Counted from the first letter of the stretch, positions 25,607-34,535 are shown. The stretch is DNA of 64,000 nt from Armatimonas rosea (GCF_014202505.1 NZ_JACHGW010000002.1:682001-746000); one strand, 5' to 3'. Numbers and translations are program-made. Notes: generated by a model not told the origin, from the sequence alone.

Positions 25607-28600
25607 ATGGCATTTACCCCCCGAACCCGAGAAGAAGCGGAGAGCTACCGCCCCAACGAAGTGCTGGAGTGCACGATCGAGCGTGTGACCTACCACAACG
25701 AAGAGAATGGCTACGCGGTGCTCAAGGTCCTGCCCGCCGATGCTCGCGATAAAGTCAAGGCCGATGTGATTCCGGTGCTGGGCAACTTCTCCAACCCGGT
25801 AGTGGGCGAGAGCCTGCGTATCTTTGGCTGGTGGGACAAGCACCCCCAGCACGGCAAGCAGTTCAAGGCCGTCCGCTACGAAGTCATGCGCCCCGCCACC
25901 GCTGCCGCGATTGAGAAGTACCTTGGCTCGGGGATGATCAAGGGGATCGGGCCCAAGGCGGCGCAGTGGATGGTCAAGAAGTTCGGGGTCAAGACCCTGG
26001 AGGTGATTGAGCACCACCCGGACAAGCTCCAGGAAGTCAAGGGGATCGGGGAGAAGAAGGCGCTGATGATCCAGGCGGGCTTTATCGCCCAAAAAGAGAT
26101 CGCCGCCATCATGGAGTTTCTGATCGGCCACGGGATCACGCCCACCTACGCGGTCAAGATCTACAAGTACTACAAAGAGCGGGCTATCGAGCAGGTGGAG
26201 CAGAACCCCTACCAGCTCGCCACGGATATCTGGGGAATCGGCTTTCGCAGCGCCGACAAGATCGCGCTCAACCTCGGGATCACCTACGACGCGCCCCGTC
26301 GCTTGGAGGCGGGGATGGTCTATATCCTCAACAACGAGATGGAGAGCGGGGGCCACTGCTACCTGCCCCAGCGCGAGCTGATCGAGAAGGCCGCCGAGAA
26401 CCTCTACATCAAGTCCGCCGACGATCTCCCCGAGCACGACCAAGCCCACGAGAAAGCCCAGCTTGGGCAGAAGCTAGAGCCGGTTCTCGCCGACCTGATC
26501 CAGCGCGGTTTGTTAGTAGCGGAGACCATCGAGCTGATGGGTCACGAAGAGACCGCGATCTACACCCCCAGTTTCCACACCACGGAGAAAGCGGTCGCGG
26601 ACAGGATTCACCAGCTCCTCAACTCCCCGTGGCGCAACCGCCCCAAGCCCGCCGAGATCGACAAGATCCTCGAGAGCCTCCCCGGCCACGAAAAGCTCTC
26701 CGAGGAGCAAGACATGGCCGTCCGCCGGGCTTTAAGTGAGAGCGTCTTGGTGCTCACTGGTGGCCCTGGTTGCGGCAAGACTTTCACCACGAACTTTATT
26801 GTCCAGGCGCTGGAGAAGCTGGGGCGGCGGATTCAGATCGCGGCACCGACGGGGCGTGCGGCGAAGCGGGCGGCGGAGGTCTCGGGGCGGGAGGCGAAGA
26901 CGATCCACCGTTTGCTGGTCTTCGACCCGGAGAAGAAGGGCTTCAAGCACGGGCCGGGCGAGCCGCTGGAGCTCGATGTGCTGGTGATCGATGAGTCGTC
27001 GATGCTGGACCTGATGCTCACCCACAACACGATCCGCGCCATCCCCGACGGTGCCCAGATTATCTTTGTGGGCGATGTCGACCAGCTCCCCAGTGTCGGG
27101 CCGGGCAATGTGCTCAACGATCTGATCCAGTCTGGGCGGGTCCCCGTGGCGCGACTGACTCAGGTCTTCCGGCAGGCGGCGGCGAGCAAGATCATCACCA
27201 ATGCCCACGCGATCAACAAGGGGAAAGTCCCCGAGCTCCTGCCGCCTAGCGAGGCGAAAAACGGCGCGGACTGTGTCTTTATCGAGGTGGACGAGACCGA
27301 GGAGCTGCTGCAAAAGATCAAGGGAATTGTCGCCAAGAGCCTGCCGAACCTAGGCTTCAAGGCCGACGAGATCACGGTCCTCTCCCCGATGCAGCGCGGT
27401 ATGGTCGGGGTGCGCAACCTCAACGAGGAGCTGCAGAAGATCATCAACCCGCCCCATGCGGAGAAAAAAGAGCACCCACGCGGCGGCATGATCCTGCGCG
27501 AGGGCGACCGGGTGATGCAGCGGCGCAACAACTACGATAAGAATGTCTTCAACGGCGATGTCGGGCACATTGAGACGATCAATACCGAAGATCAAATGCT
27601 CATTGTGGACTATCCCGAAGGTCCTGTTGAGTACGAATTTGCCGAAACAGATGAGTTAAATCATGCCTTCAGTCTCACGACGCATAAGTGCCTGCATCCC
27701 GATGAGCGCATCCGAACGCAGCGTGGCCTGATCCCGATACGCGACATTCAAGCGGGTGATCTGGTGCAGACGGGCTTCGGCCAAAAGCGACCCGTGGTAG
27801 CACGTTTCGAGACAGGCGAGCGGCCCATTGTCGTCCTGAAAACGCGCTCCGGGCAGACGCTTCGAGTCTCACCGGAGCACCCGCTCTGGGCGATTCCAAG
27901 TGGCGAAAGCGCTGCTCTCTGGCGGACTGCGGGCGAGCTAGGAGTCGGCGATACTCTGGCGTTAGACCGCACGGTCTGGGAGAGTGCTAAAGAGCCAGAG
28001 CTCCCCGAAGTCGTTCCGCTCGTGGGGCGACCAAATGCCGAACTTCCCCGGGTGCCGTCTCAGATGGACGCAGAGCTGGCGTATCTACTTGGCCTGATTG
28101 TTGGCGACGGTTCGTACCGCGATCAGAAAGACGGAACGGTTGATCTGACCAGCATGGACACAGAGATTCAGGAAGCTTACGAGAAAACGCTGACAAGCTA
28201 CGGCTTGCGTGTGTGCCGCTACGCTCCCAAGGGGAGCCGGGCGATTCGCCTCTATGTTGTCTCGCGTGCGTTTCGAGCATGGCTTCTGGAGCTGGGGCTG
28301 GACTACGTCTCTGCAAGTGCGAAGCATATCCCCGAGATTATCTTCCGCGCCTCGACAAAATCCCGTGCGGCGTTTCTCCGTGGGCTTTTCGACACCGACG
28401 GTAGTGCAGGCAAGGAGGGCGGTAGTAATCGCTCCGTCCGTCTGGTCACAGCATCCCCGGAGCTTGCCGATGGGGTGCAGCAGCTCTTGCTCTCGCTAGG
28501 AATTGTCTCGAACCGTCGCCACTCCGCTGTTGCCGTGATGCTTGAGGTCAGCGGCCCCTCCCTGCCTGTTCTTGCCGAGCGTATCGGGTTTGGACTGGGC

Positions 28601-29302
28601 TACAAACAAGAGCGCTTGGAGAAGCTGGTGGCAAGCCAGGGAGAGGTTGGCAAGACAAACCGCGATACGATTCCCTTTGGTGTGTCGCTGGCGGAAGAGC
28701 TCTGGGGCGTCTTGAAGAAGCGCAACTGCCCGGAAGTGGCTCGCCTACGCTCGATCCTCTCCCGTGTCCGTCACGGAGTACTGCAGATGAGCTATCGGCA
28801 CTTGGGTGAGTGCCTGGCCTACCTGGAGCAAGAAGGCTTGCCAACTCCACCACGTGCTTGCCAGACGCTACGCCTGCACCACTACTTTGACCCACTGATA
28901 CGTGTCGAAAAGACGAGCGAAGTGGTTGATATGGTGGATATTGAAGTGGAAGGCATTCACTCGTTTGTGGCAGGAAGTGGCATGATTTGCCATAATTCCC
29001 AGGGTTCAGAATACCCTGCTTGTGTGATTATTTGCCATAATACGCACTATATGATGCTCCAACGTAACTTAGTATACACTGCTTTGACACGTGCAAAGAA
29101 ATTTGCGGTGATTATTGGGACGAAATGGGCGCTGAAGCGCTCCGTTACAAATAAGCATGTCCAGCCGCGCTACACAAGGCTCTCGCAGCGGCTTCAGAAT
29201 CTGGTTGAGGGACTGGGGACGAGCGGGCTACCTGGAGCGGCGAAGGCAGGGAAAGAGACGCGGGAGTTGCCTACGCCACCGATGCCTGGGCGGCTATTTT
29301 AG
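25607..29302 (+). CDS. recD2: RecD2-type ATP-dependent DNA helicase, interrupted by an intein
   Basis: SF1B 5'-3' helicase of the RecD2/YrrC type, involved in replication-fork and mismatch-related repair. The precursor is 1231 residues; removing the 436-residue intein leaves 795, near the usual size. The N-terminal OB-like region (LECTIERVTYHNEENGYAVL) is followed by helix-hairpin-helix repeats (GIGPKAAQWMVKKFGV, GIGEKKALMIQAG), Walker A TGGPGCGKTFTT near residue 385, DESS motif II (VLVIDESSMLD), and motif III VGDVDQLPSVGPG. The intein sits exactly in the C-terminal motif SLTTHK/SQGSEYP, inside helicase motif V/VI territory, so splicing is needed for activity. Motif VI is RNLVYTALTRAKK. Confidence 0.95.
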   Translation: MAFTPRTREEAESYRPNEVLECTIERVTYHNEENGYAVLKVLPADARDKVKADVIPVLGNFSNPVVGESLRIFGWWDKHPQHGKQFKAVRYEVMRPATAAAIEKYLGSGMIKGIGPKAAQWMVKKFGVKTLEVIEHHPDKLQEVKGIGEKKALMIQAGFIAQKEIAAIMEFLIGHGITPTYAVKIYKYYKERAIEQVEQNPYQLATDIWGIGFRSADKIALNLGITYDAPRRLEAGMVYILNNEMESGGHCYLPQRELIEKAAENLYIKSADDLPEHDQAHEKAQLGQKLEPVLADLIQRGLLVAETIELMGHEETAIYTPSFHTTEKAVADRIHQLLNSPWRNRPKPAEIDKILESLPGHEKLSEEQDMAVRRALSESVLVLTGGPGCGKTFTTNFIVQALEKLGRRIQIAAPTGRAAKRAAEVSGREAKTIHRLLVFDPEKKGFKHGPGEPLELDVLVIDESSMLDLMLTHNTIRAIPDGAQIIFVGDVDQLPSVGPGNVLNDLIQSGRVPVARLTQVFRQAAASKIITNAHAINKGKVPELLPPSEAKNGADCVFIEVDETEELLQKIKGIVAKSLPNLGFKADEITVLSPMQRGMVGVRNLNEELQKIINPPHAEKKEHPRGGMILREGDRVMQRRNNYDKNVFNGDVGHIETINTEDQMLIVDYPEGPVEYEFAETDELNHAFSLTTHKCLHPDERIRTQRGLIPIRDIQAGDLVQTGFGQKRPVVARFETGERPIVVLKTRSGQTLRVSPEHPLWAIPSGESAALWRTAGELGVGDTLALDRTVWESAKEPELPEVVPLVGRPNAELPRVPSQMDAELAYLLGLIVGDGSYRDQKDGTVDLTSMDTEIQEAYEKTLTSYGLRVCRYAPKGSRAIRLYVVSRAFRAWLLELGLDYVSASAKHIPEIIFRASTKSRAAFLRGLFDTDGSAGKEGGSNRSVRLVTASPELADGVQQLLLSLGIVSNRRHSAVAVMLEVSGPSLPVLAERIGFGLGYKQERLEKLVASQGEVGKTNRDTIPFGVSLAEELWGVLKKRNCPEVARLRSILSRVRHGVLQMSYRHLGECLAYLEQEGLPTPPRACQTLRLHHYFDPLIRVEKTSEVVDMVDIEVEGIHSFVAGSGMICHNSQGSEYPACVIICHNTHYMMLQRNLVYTALTRAKKFAVIIGTKWALKRSVTNKHVQPRYTRLSQRLQNLVEGLGTSGLPGAAKAGKETRELPTPPMPGRLF
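27689..28996 (+). mobile_element. Intein with LAGLIDADG homing endonuclease, in RecD2
   Basis: In-frame intein of 436 residues (precursor residues 695-1130). It starts with Cys in CLHPDERIRTQRGLIPIRDI (block A) and has RVSPEHPLW (block B, catalytic His). It ends with GIHSFVAGSGMICHN (blocks F and G; penultimate His, terminal Asn). The +1 extein residue is Ser. The two endonuclease motifs LLGLIVGDG and LRGLFDTDG both keep their acidic residues, so the homing endonuclease may be active. Insertion is between HK and SQGSEYP of the helicase motif, a conserved site of the type favoured by inteins. Confidence 0.95.
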
Positions 29303-29305
29303 CGT

Positions 29306-29779
29306 TTAAATCCAGGTGCTGGGAACGTGGAATTCACCATCGCCTGCCAGAATCTGCAGGAGGTTGATCTGCCCCGAGTGGTAGGCCATGTTGCGGTACG
29401 CGCCGATCATCAGCCCCTTGCCTGTACGTTGCCCACGGCGGGTCGGGAATAGGCTCTCGAAGAGGGAATCATGAGACACGCGGATCACTGCGGCCAGCTC
29501 AGCACAGCTCGCTTGGAGTCGAGCACGGGCCTCGGTAGGACTCGTTGGTGTGACCTCATCGGCGAGGGACGGCACAGCCGTATCCCCACGTAAGAGCGCG
29601 GCGAAGGCGCGATTGACCGCTATGCACTCAGCAGCTTGCTCCAGAGCGGATCGGGTGGGCGCGGAGCTAGGTAGCTGTGGCTGCCAGTTGAGCCGATCCG
29701 GGGCAGTGGTTTCGATGTAGTGTGCTAGGGAGTCACCAATAAGCTCAATCTGCTCAGCAAGGAGTTCTTGTGCGGTCAT
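29306..29779 (-). CDS. DinB-like (DUF664-type) protein
   Basis: Four-helix-bundle protein of 157 residues of the DinB/YfiT superfamily. The C-terminal AYRNMAYHSGQINLLQIL contains the H-x3-Q pattern that supplies metal-binding His in this family; an N-terminal helix has LIGDSLAHYIE. DinB-type proteins may act as metal-dependent thiol transferases or have other roles; none can be assigned. The ATG at 29779 is chosen because TACAAT ends 5 bp upstream, and the longer frame would overlap this box. Convergent with recD2. Confidence 0.82.
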   Translation of the reverse strand: MTAQELLAEQIELIGDSLAHYIETTAPDRLNWQPQLPSSAPTRSALEQAAECIAVNRAFAALLRGDTAVPSLADEVTPTSPTEARARLQASCAELAAVIRVSHDSLFESLFPTRRGQRTGKGLMIGAYRNMAYHSGQINLLQILAGDGEFHVPSTWI

Positions 29780-29784
29780 GTAGG

Positions 29785-29790
29785 ATTGTA
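29785..29790 (-). promoter_or_regulatory. -10 element, probable leaderless start for the DinB-like gene
   Basis: TACAAT on the minus strand ends 5 bp before the ATG at 29779. There is no room for a leader or ribosome binding site. Confidence 0.55.
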
Positions 29791-29841
29791 GCACAGCTAC
29801 CTGTTTTAGCGAATGTGAGATTTGGGCGATAAGGCTTTGCC

Positions 29842-30570
29842 ATGAGCCGAGTTGTCTATATCCACGCCAATGCCGAGGGAATTCCCTTCGCCCCCACCAG
29901 CTACGCCGCCTGGGACGGCTTCACAAAGCTCGGCTACGATGTGCGTCTTTACCAGTCTGAGGAACTAGAGAGCCTGCCGCGGGTGCGGGAGGTGATTGTG
30001 GTCGGGGGGATCGGGCTGGTGCACAAGGCGCTGGCACGGGTTGGAGCGCCGCTTCCTGACGAACTGAATATCCCGGAGGCGCTGCTTGCCTTTGCCGGGC
30101 GGCAGGTCTGGGAGACGACACTGGGAGTGGCGCGCAAGCCGGAGAGCTGGCCGCTCTTTGTGAAACCGCTGCATGAGGCCAAGCTCTTTGTGGGGCACGT
30201 GATCCGTGACTGGCCGGACCTGATTGTCGCCGCCGGGTGCGACTCGGACCTGCCCGTGCTCGCCCAAGAGCCCGTGAATTTTGTCTCTGAGTGGCGGGTG
30301 TATGTGCGCTACGGGAAGATTCTGGGGCTGGGGCACTACAAAGACGATCCGCTGATCTTCCCCGATCCCGCCGTGGTCCGCGCCGCCATCGCCGCGTGGG
30401 GGGATGCTGCTCCTGCAGGCTACGGCATCGACTTCGGGATCACCGACGACGGCAAGACGTTGCTTGTTGAGGTCAACGACGGGCACTCGCTGGGCAACTA
30501 CAACCTGCGCCCGGTCGAGTACGCCAAGCTTCTTCAAGCCCGCTGGGACGAAATGGCAAACGCCACCTAG
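29842..30570 (+). CDS. ATP-grasp domain protein, R2K clade
   Basis: Cytoplasmic protein of 242 residues resembling the R2K-type ATP-grasp family (formerly DUF4343). The first half has a Rossmann-like pre-ATP-grasp region (WDGFTKLGYDVRLYQSEEL, VIVVGGIGLVHKAL). The ATP-grasp half shows WPLFVKPLHEAKLF (ATP-binding Lys), LAQEPVNFVSEWRVYV (metal and substrate side) and LLVEVNDGHSLGNY (catalytic Glu/Asn). It should ligate a carboxylate to an amine or thiol; substrates are unknown, and proteins in this clade are often linked to peptide or amino-acid modification. No obvious partner gene lies next to it. Confidence 0.85.
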   Translation: MSRVVYIHANAEGIPFAPTSYAAWDGFTKLGYDVRLYQSEELESLPRVREVIVVGGIGLVHKALARVGAPLPDELNIPEALLAFAGRQVWETTLGVARKPESWPLFVKPLHEAKLFVGHVIRDWPDLIVAAGCDSDLPVLAQEPVNFVSEWRVYVRYGKILGLGHYKDDPLIFPDPAVVRAAIAAWGDAAPAGYGIDFGITDDGKTLLVEVNDGHSLGNYNLRPVEYAKLLQARWDEMANAT

Positions 30571-30576
30571 GTGGGG

Positions 30577-30595
30577 CGGGGCCTTTCAGGCCCCG
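30577..30595. repeat. Solo REP-like hairpin
   Basis: A perfect 7-bp stem, CGGGGCC and GGCCCCG, encloses TTTCA and is followed by GCGGG. It has the same TTTCA loop as the end hairpins of the larger elements at 16096 and 25415. It sits between convergent genes and has no T run, so a terminator role is only possible. Confidence 0.5.
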
Positions 30596-30603
30596 GCGGG
30601 CGG

Positions 30604-31557
30604 TTAGTCGTTAAACAATTCGCTGACGGAGTCGCCGGTCCAGATGCGGCGGATGGCCTCGGCGAAGAGGTGCGAGACGGAGATAACCGTGGTTTTTTCG
30701 GTGCGCTTCTCCGGGGAGAGGGGGATGGTGTCGGTGATGATGAGCTCTTTGATCTCGGGGCGGGAGAGGCGCTGGACGGCGGGTCCGGCGAGCACAGCGT
30801 GGGTGCAGGCGACATAGATCTCGGGGTTGGCACCGCTGGCGATTAGCATGTCGATGATCTCATTGATCGAGCCCCCCGTGGAGATCATGTCGTCGTAGAC
30901 AATACACGTCTTGCCCTTCACATCACCTGCGAGGCCGCTAATCTCCGCGATCCCGTGGCCGGGGCGGAACTTGTAGCCCACCGCCAGCGGGCAGTGCAGG
31001 CGCGAGGCGATCTTGCGCACTTTCTTCACTCGGCCTTCGTCGGGCGAGACCACAACCGTGTTTTCGAGGTTCTTGGTCGCTAAATAATCACTGATGGCCC
31101 CGATGGCGGTGAGGTGATCGACGGGGATATCAAAGAAGCCCTGGATCGCATCGGCGTGCAGGTCCATGGCGACAATGCGGTCCGCGCCCGCGGTCACCAA
31201 TAGGTTGGCGATCAGCTTGGCAGTGATGGGCTCACGGGGACGGTCCTTCTTCTCCTGGCGGGCGTAGCCGTAGTAGGGTAGCACCACCGAGATGCTATTG
31301 GCACTGGCGCGCTTGAGCGCATCGAGCAGGATCAGCAGCTCCAGCAAGTTCGCATCGATGGGCGCACAGGTCGGCTGGAGCACAAAGGCGTCCGTACCGC
31401 GCACCGAGTCCTCGAACTTGATGTAGATCTCGGAGTCCGGGAAGCGCGTGATCTTGAGCGGACCGAGCTCAATACCCAGGTTCTGGGCGACAGCGGTGGC
31501 GAGCTCGGGGTGCGCGGTTCCGGAGAACAGCGCCATGGGGGGGCGAAGGGCAGACAT
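30604..31557 (-). CDS. prs: Ribose-phosphate pyrophosphokinase (PRPP synthetase)
   Basis: Makes PRPP from ribose 5-phosphate and ATP for nucleotide, histidine and tryptophan synthesis. 317 residues, the normal length. Landmarks are ITRFPDSEIYIKFEDSVRG near the N-terminus, YYGYARQEKKDRPREPITAKL (flexible loop with ATP-binding residues), VVSPDEGRVKKVRK, and the PRPP loop CIVYDDMISTGGS. All catalytic residues I can judge are present. TACAAT ends 9 bp before the ATG, giving a minimal leader or none. Downstream is a palindromic hairpin. Confidence 0.96.
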   Translation of the reverse strand: MSALRPPMALFSGTAHPELATAVAQNLGIELGPLKITRFPDSEIYIKFEDSVRGTDAFVLQPTCAPIDANLLELLILLDALKRASANSISVVLPYYGYARQEKKDRPREPITAKLIANLLVTAGADRIVAMDLHADAIQGFFDIPVDHLTAIGAISDYLATKNLENTVVVSPDEGRVKKVRKIASRLHCPLAVGYKFRPGHGIAEISGLAGDVKGKTCIVYDDMISTGGSINEIIDMLIASGANPEIYVACTHAVLAGPAVQRLSRPEIKELIITDTIPLSPEKRTEKTTVISVSHLFAEAIRRIWTGDSVSELFND

Positions 31558-31566
31558 ACGGAGGCT

Positions 31567-31572
31567 ATTGTA
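31567..31572 (-). promoter_or_regulatory. -10 element of prs, minimal or no leader
   Basis: TACAAT on the minus strand ends 9 bp before the prs ATG at 31557; transcription would begin about 0-4 bases from the start codon. Confidence 0.45.
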
Positions 31573-31606
31573 CCGCTAGAAACGCCCCACGCCGCCGCGG
31601 GGCGTA

Positions 31607-32104
31607 CTATCTTTTGCTTCGGGCGTGTGCAAAGAAATGTTGGACGAGAAAGCCGTAGACAATGCAGGCAGGTAGCAGGCCTCCGACAAACAGCACCTTC
31701 CAGAGCAGGCCGACCTGGGGCTCTGCCAGAAAGTGACGGGCATCGAGCAGATCGCAGGTGAGGGAGTAGCCGATGGTTAGCAAGAGAGGAACACGTGCGC
31801 GGCGGAACGCTTGGAGCTGGAACTTGAGTATCCCGGTGGGCTCCGCAGGGACGGCATCTGTGGCGCGGTAGCGCCGGGCCGAGCGGGCGATACTCCCATG
31901 GATAGGAACCAGGCAAAAGAGAACAAAACTCAAGATTACTAAGTTGCGTCCCAGCTCCGGCTCGACAAGCGCCGCGACAGCGTACCAGTAGGCACCCGCG
32001 GCGATGTTATGGAAGGTCAGCAGCAGGTACTGGAGGAAGTAGTGGTAGCGCTCTTGCGGGGTGAGCAGCGCGTAAAACTCATCTTGTTTGCCGAAAGGGA
32101 GCAT
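31607..32104 (-). CDS. Small polytopic membrane protein, unknown function
   Basis: Protein of 165 residues starting MLPFGKQDEFYALLTPQERYHYF. Hydrophobic segments lie near residues 25-45, 55-75, 110-130 and 140-160, so four membrane passes are likely; a charged loop (SIARSARRYRATDAV) separates the pairs. I chose the ATG at 32104 instead of the longer frame because that frame would overlap the next gene upstream by 46 bp, and because AAGGAAA precedes this ATG and a TACAAT box lies at 32130-32135. No family recognised. Confidence 0.72.
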   Translation of the reverse strand: MLPFGKQDEFYALLTPQERYHYFLQYLLLTFHNIAAGAYWYAVAALVEPELGRNLVILSFVLFCLVPIHGSIARSARRYRATDAVPAEPTGILKFQLQAFRRARVPLLLTIGYSLTCDLLDARHFLAEPQVGLLWKVLFVGGLLPACIVYGFLVQHFFAHARSKR

Positions 32105-32127
32105 GGGGCGAGAGGTTTCCTTGGAGC

Positions 32128-33081
32128 CTATTGTACCGCGTGTGCCTCTTTCCCCTCCGTGCTTACCTGCCACAGAGCACCCTTCCAGAGATAGAAAATC
32201 GTCTTTCCATCCGGGGCAAACCGGGGCTGCTCAAACGACCCTTTTTCCGCCGGGCCAGCCAGCCCGAGAGGCCGGAACCCCGAGCCATCGCGCTGGAGCA
32301 GGCAGAGGTCGTAGTGGAATGGGTTGGCCTTGTCGGAGATAAGGACAAACTGCTTGCCATCGGCGGAGAGGCTGGGGTCACCGACAAAGCTCCCCCCGGT
32401 CTCGTCGGCCTTTCCCCCGAAGAGCTCACGTGGGGGCTGCTTGCCCTCCGCATCGACCTCAAAAAGCGCCTCTCGGCTTCCGCCTAGGTCATCAGTGGGA
32501 ACCTGCGCGGCGAAGATCACAGAGCGGCTGTCGGGGGTGAACTGGACGCCACTGACTTCACGGTACTTGCTGTGGGTGAGCTGACGAAGCTCCGTGCCAT
32601 CGCGGCGGATGGTCCAGACATCGGATTCTATCCAAGAGACGCCGGTGGGGGAGAGGGGATTGTTTTTCGGGCGAGCAAAGACCAGCTTCTGACCGTCGGG
32701 GGAGAAGCGTGGCTTAAACTCGCTGAAGGCATCGTCGTGGGTGAGCCGCCGGACACTCTTGCCATCGAGTGAGGCCAGCCAGAGGTCCGACTCCGCGGAG
32801 TACGCCACGGCCTTTCCCTCGGGCGAGAGCGCGGGGTAGGCCAAGCTGCGCGGGAAGCCGGGGGTATCGACTGTGGTGCGCTTGCCGGTTGCGAGCTCTA
32901 GGACCGAGAGAGGGCTGTTGAGGGCGAACACCGCCCGCTTGCCGTCGGCGCTGAGGTCGTAGGTGAGCTCACGGGCAAGGACATAGCGGCTGGGCTTGCA
33001 GGTACTCACTGCAAGTACCATCACTACCAGAGTGCAGAACGCGCCAAAGAAGCCGAGCCGCCGCTTGTCTTGGCGGCTCAT
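32128..33081 (-). CDS. Secreted TolB/PD40-type beta-propeller protein, possible lipoprotein
   Basis: Protein of 317 residues. The N-terminus has a basic patch and a hydrophobic stretch (FFGAFCTLVVMVLAVSTC), a signal peptide with a cysteine that could be lipidated, though Thr at -1 makes the lipobox weak. The remainder is WD40-like/PD40 repeats with the usual FSPDGQKLVFA and LSPEGKAVAYSAESDLWL units, forming about six blades like the TolB propeller. Probably binds a ligand or partner in the periplasm; no TolB partner genes are nearby. Confidence 0.82.
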   Translation of the reverse strand: MSRQDKRRLGFFGAFCTLVVMVLAVSTCKPSRYVLARELTYDLSADGKRAVFALNSPLSVLELATGKRTTVDTPGFPRSLAYPALSPEGKAVAYSAESDLWLASLDGKSVRRLTHDDAFSEFKPRFSPDGQKLVFARPKNNPLSPTGVSWIESDVWTIRRDGTELRQLTHSKYREVSGVQFTPDSRSVIFAAQVPTDDLGGSREALFEVDAEGKQPPRELFGGKADETGGSFVGDPSLSADGKQFVLISDKANPFHYDLCLLQRDGSGFRPLGLAGPAEKGSFEQPRFAPDGKTIFYLWKGALWQVSTEGKEAHAVQ

Positions 33082-33107
33082 GGAGGCATCTTCGCGATCT
33101 CTAGGAA

Positions 33108-33854
33108 CTATAGCCCGACCCCGCGCACGGCGACCGTGGCTCGTGCCTGGGCGACGGGCTTCAGCACGATCTCATCCAAATTCACGTGCCAGGGGCGTGT
33201 GACGGCAAAGACCACGACATCTGCCACATCGTCGGCGGTGAGCGGCGTGAGGCCGTCGTAGACCTTGGCGGCACGCTCTTTGTCACCGAAGAAGCGCACC
33301 TCGGAGAACTCGGTCTCGACCATGCCGGGCGCGATATCGGTAACCCGCACGGGGGTGCCGTTGAGCTCTAGCCGCAGGGTCTCGGTGACCGCGCGGGCGG
33401 CGTGCTTGACAGCGCAGTAGCCGGCGCCGTTGGGGTAGGTCTCGCGGCCGGCGATACTGGTGATATTGACGATATGCCCTTTGCCGGCGTGGAGCTTGGG
33501 AAGCAGGGCGCGGGTGACACGCATCAGGCCCATGACATTGGTCTGGTACATCTGCAGCCAGTCGTCGTCGCGGGCCTGGGCAAGCGGCTCCAGCCCAATC
33601 GCACCGCCCGCATTGTTGACGAGGACGTGGATGGCATCGGGGACGGTCGCGCAGAACGCCTCGACCGAGGCGGTATCGGCGACATCGAGGACGTGTGCGG
33701 CGCCGCCCAGCTCCGCGGCAAGGGCCTCGATACGGTCGGTGCGTCGTGCGCCCAAGATCACAGAGTAGCCCGCCGTGGCGAGCTGTCGTGCGGTCGCCGC
33801 CCCGATCCCACTGGAGGCACCGGTGACGACCGCGATTTTTGTTTCGGATGTCAT
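33108..33854 (-). CDS. SDR-family NAD(P)-dependent oxidoreductase
   Basis: Classical short-chain dehydrogenase of 248 residues. TGASSGIG at the N-terminus binds the cofactor, VNNAGG is the structural NAG motif, and YCAVK supplies the catalytic Tyr and Lys. The ARR after the second strand suggests NADP. It resembles the YdfG/serine-dehydrogenase-like group that acts on small hydroxy compounds. [15 protein letters not shown] is taken as the start because TACAAT ends 6 bp upstream; the longer frame adds an unlikely N-terminus. Divergent from the pseudopilin gene. Confidence 0.93.
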   Translation of the reverse strand: MTSETKIAVVTGASSGIGAATARQLATAGYSVILGARRTDRIEALAAELGGAAHVLDVADTASVEAFCATVPDAIHVLVNNAGGAIGLEPLAQARDDDWLQMYQTNVMGLMRVTRALLPKLHAGKGHIVNITSIAGRETYPNGAGYCAVKHAARAVTETLRLELNGTPVRVTDIAPGMVETEFSEVRFFGDKERAAKVYDGLTPLTADDVADVVVFAVTRPWHVNLDEIVLKPVAQARATVAVRGVGL

Positions 33855-33860
33855 GTGTGC

Positions 33861-33866
33861 ATTGTA
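33861..33866 (-). promoter_or_regulatory. -10 element, probable leaderless start for the SDR gene
   Basis: TACAAT on the minus strand ends 6 bp before the ATG at 33854. The pseudopilin promoter faces the other way in the same 46-bp gap (TACACT at 33875-33880). Confidence 0.5.
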
Positions 33867-33900
33867 TCCTGCGATACACTGGAGAAACGGAGGGTTTCCT

Positions 33901-34533
33901 ATGCGTCGTGGCTTTACTTTAATCGAGCTCCTGGTCGTGATCGCGATCATTGCGATCCTTGCTGCGATTCTCTTTCCTGTCTTTGCCCAAGCCCGCGCCA
34001 AGGCCCGCCAGACCGTCTGCATGAGCAACATGCGTCAGATCGGGCTGGGGGTGCGGATGTACCTCCAGGACAACGACGATATCTTCTTTGCCTACGACCA
34101 GGGGGGAGTGGGCTGGACCATCCCGCGCTCTGCCTGGGACGAGAAGCAGGACTTTCTCCTGCGTCCCTACCTCAAGAACACCGGCATCCTCAACTGCCCC
34201 GAAGAGAAGGTCAGCACCATCAACGGCCAGAGCGTGCGCTTCCCCCAGTATGCCATGAACGACCTGCTCAACCGCGCCCCAGATACTGTCGCTCCCGATG
34301 GCGGCTCGACCGTGGGACCGCTCACCCGGAGCGAGACCGCGGTGGAGACCATGACTCTCTTGATGTGGGAGCACAACAACCCCGCGGTCCACTGCGAGAC
34401 CTGGTCGAGCTCACCGGGGCACTGGGAGTCCGCGCACCACAAGGGCTTCAACGGGCTCTTCTGCGACGGTCACGTCAAGCGCATGAGTTTGGGGACGCTG
34501 AAAGACTCCATGCTCACCTACTGGGAAGACTAA
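33901..34533 (+). CDS. Prepilin-like protein with N-terminal methylation site and H-x9-DG-type C-terminus
   Basis: Pseudopilin of 210 residues. [20 protein letters not shown] is a type III signal with the prepilin peptidase site (G before FTLIE) and the conserved Glu5. The hydrophobic helix is followed by an [10 protein letters not shown] segment and a mixed globular domain. The C-terminal [18 protein letters not shown] is the DG-x-H signature seen in the very large pseudopilin families of Planctomycetes, Armatimonadota and Lentisphaerae (DUF1559-like). GGAGGG lies 9 bp upstream of the ATG. It has no secretion-system genes around it, so it is an orphan member. Confidence 0.92.
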   Translation: MRRGFTLIELLVVIAIIAILAAILFPVFAQARAKARQTVCMSNMRQIGLGVRMYLQDNDDIFFAYDQGGVGWTIPRSAWDEKQDFLLRPYLKNTGILNCPEEKVSTINGQSVRFPQYAMNDLLNRAPDTVAPDGGSTVGPLTRSETAVETMTLLMWEHNNPAVHCETWSSSPGHWESAHHKGFNGLFCDGHVKRMSLGTLKDSMLTYWED

Positions 34534-34535
34534 AA

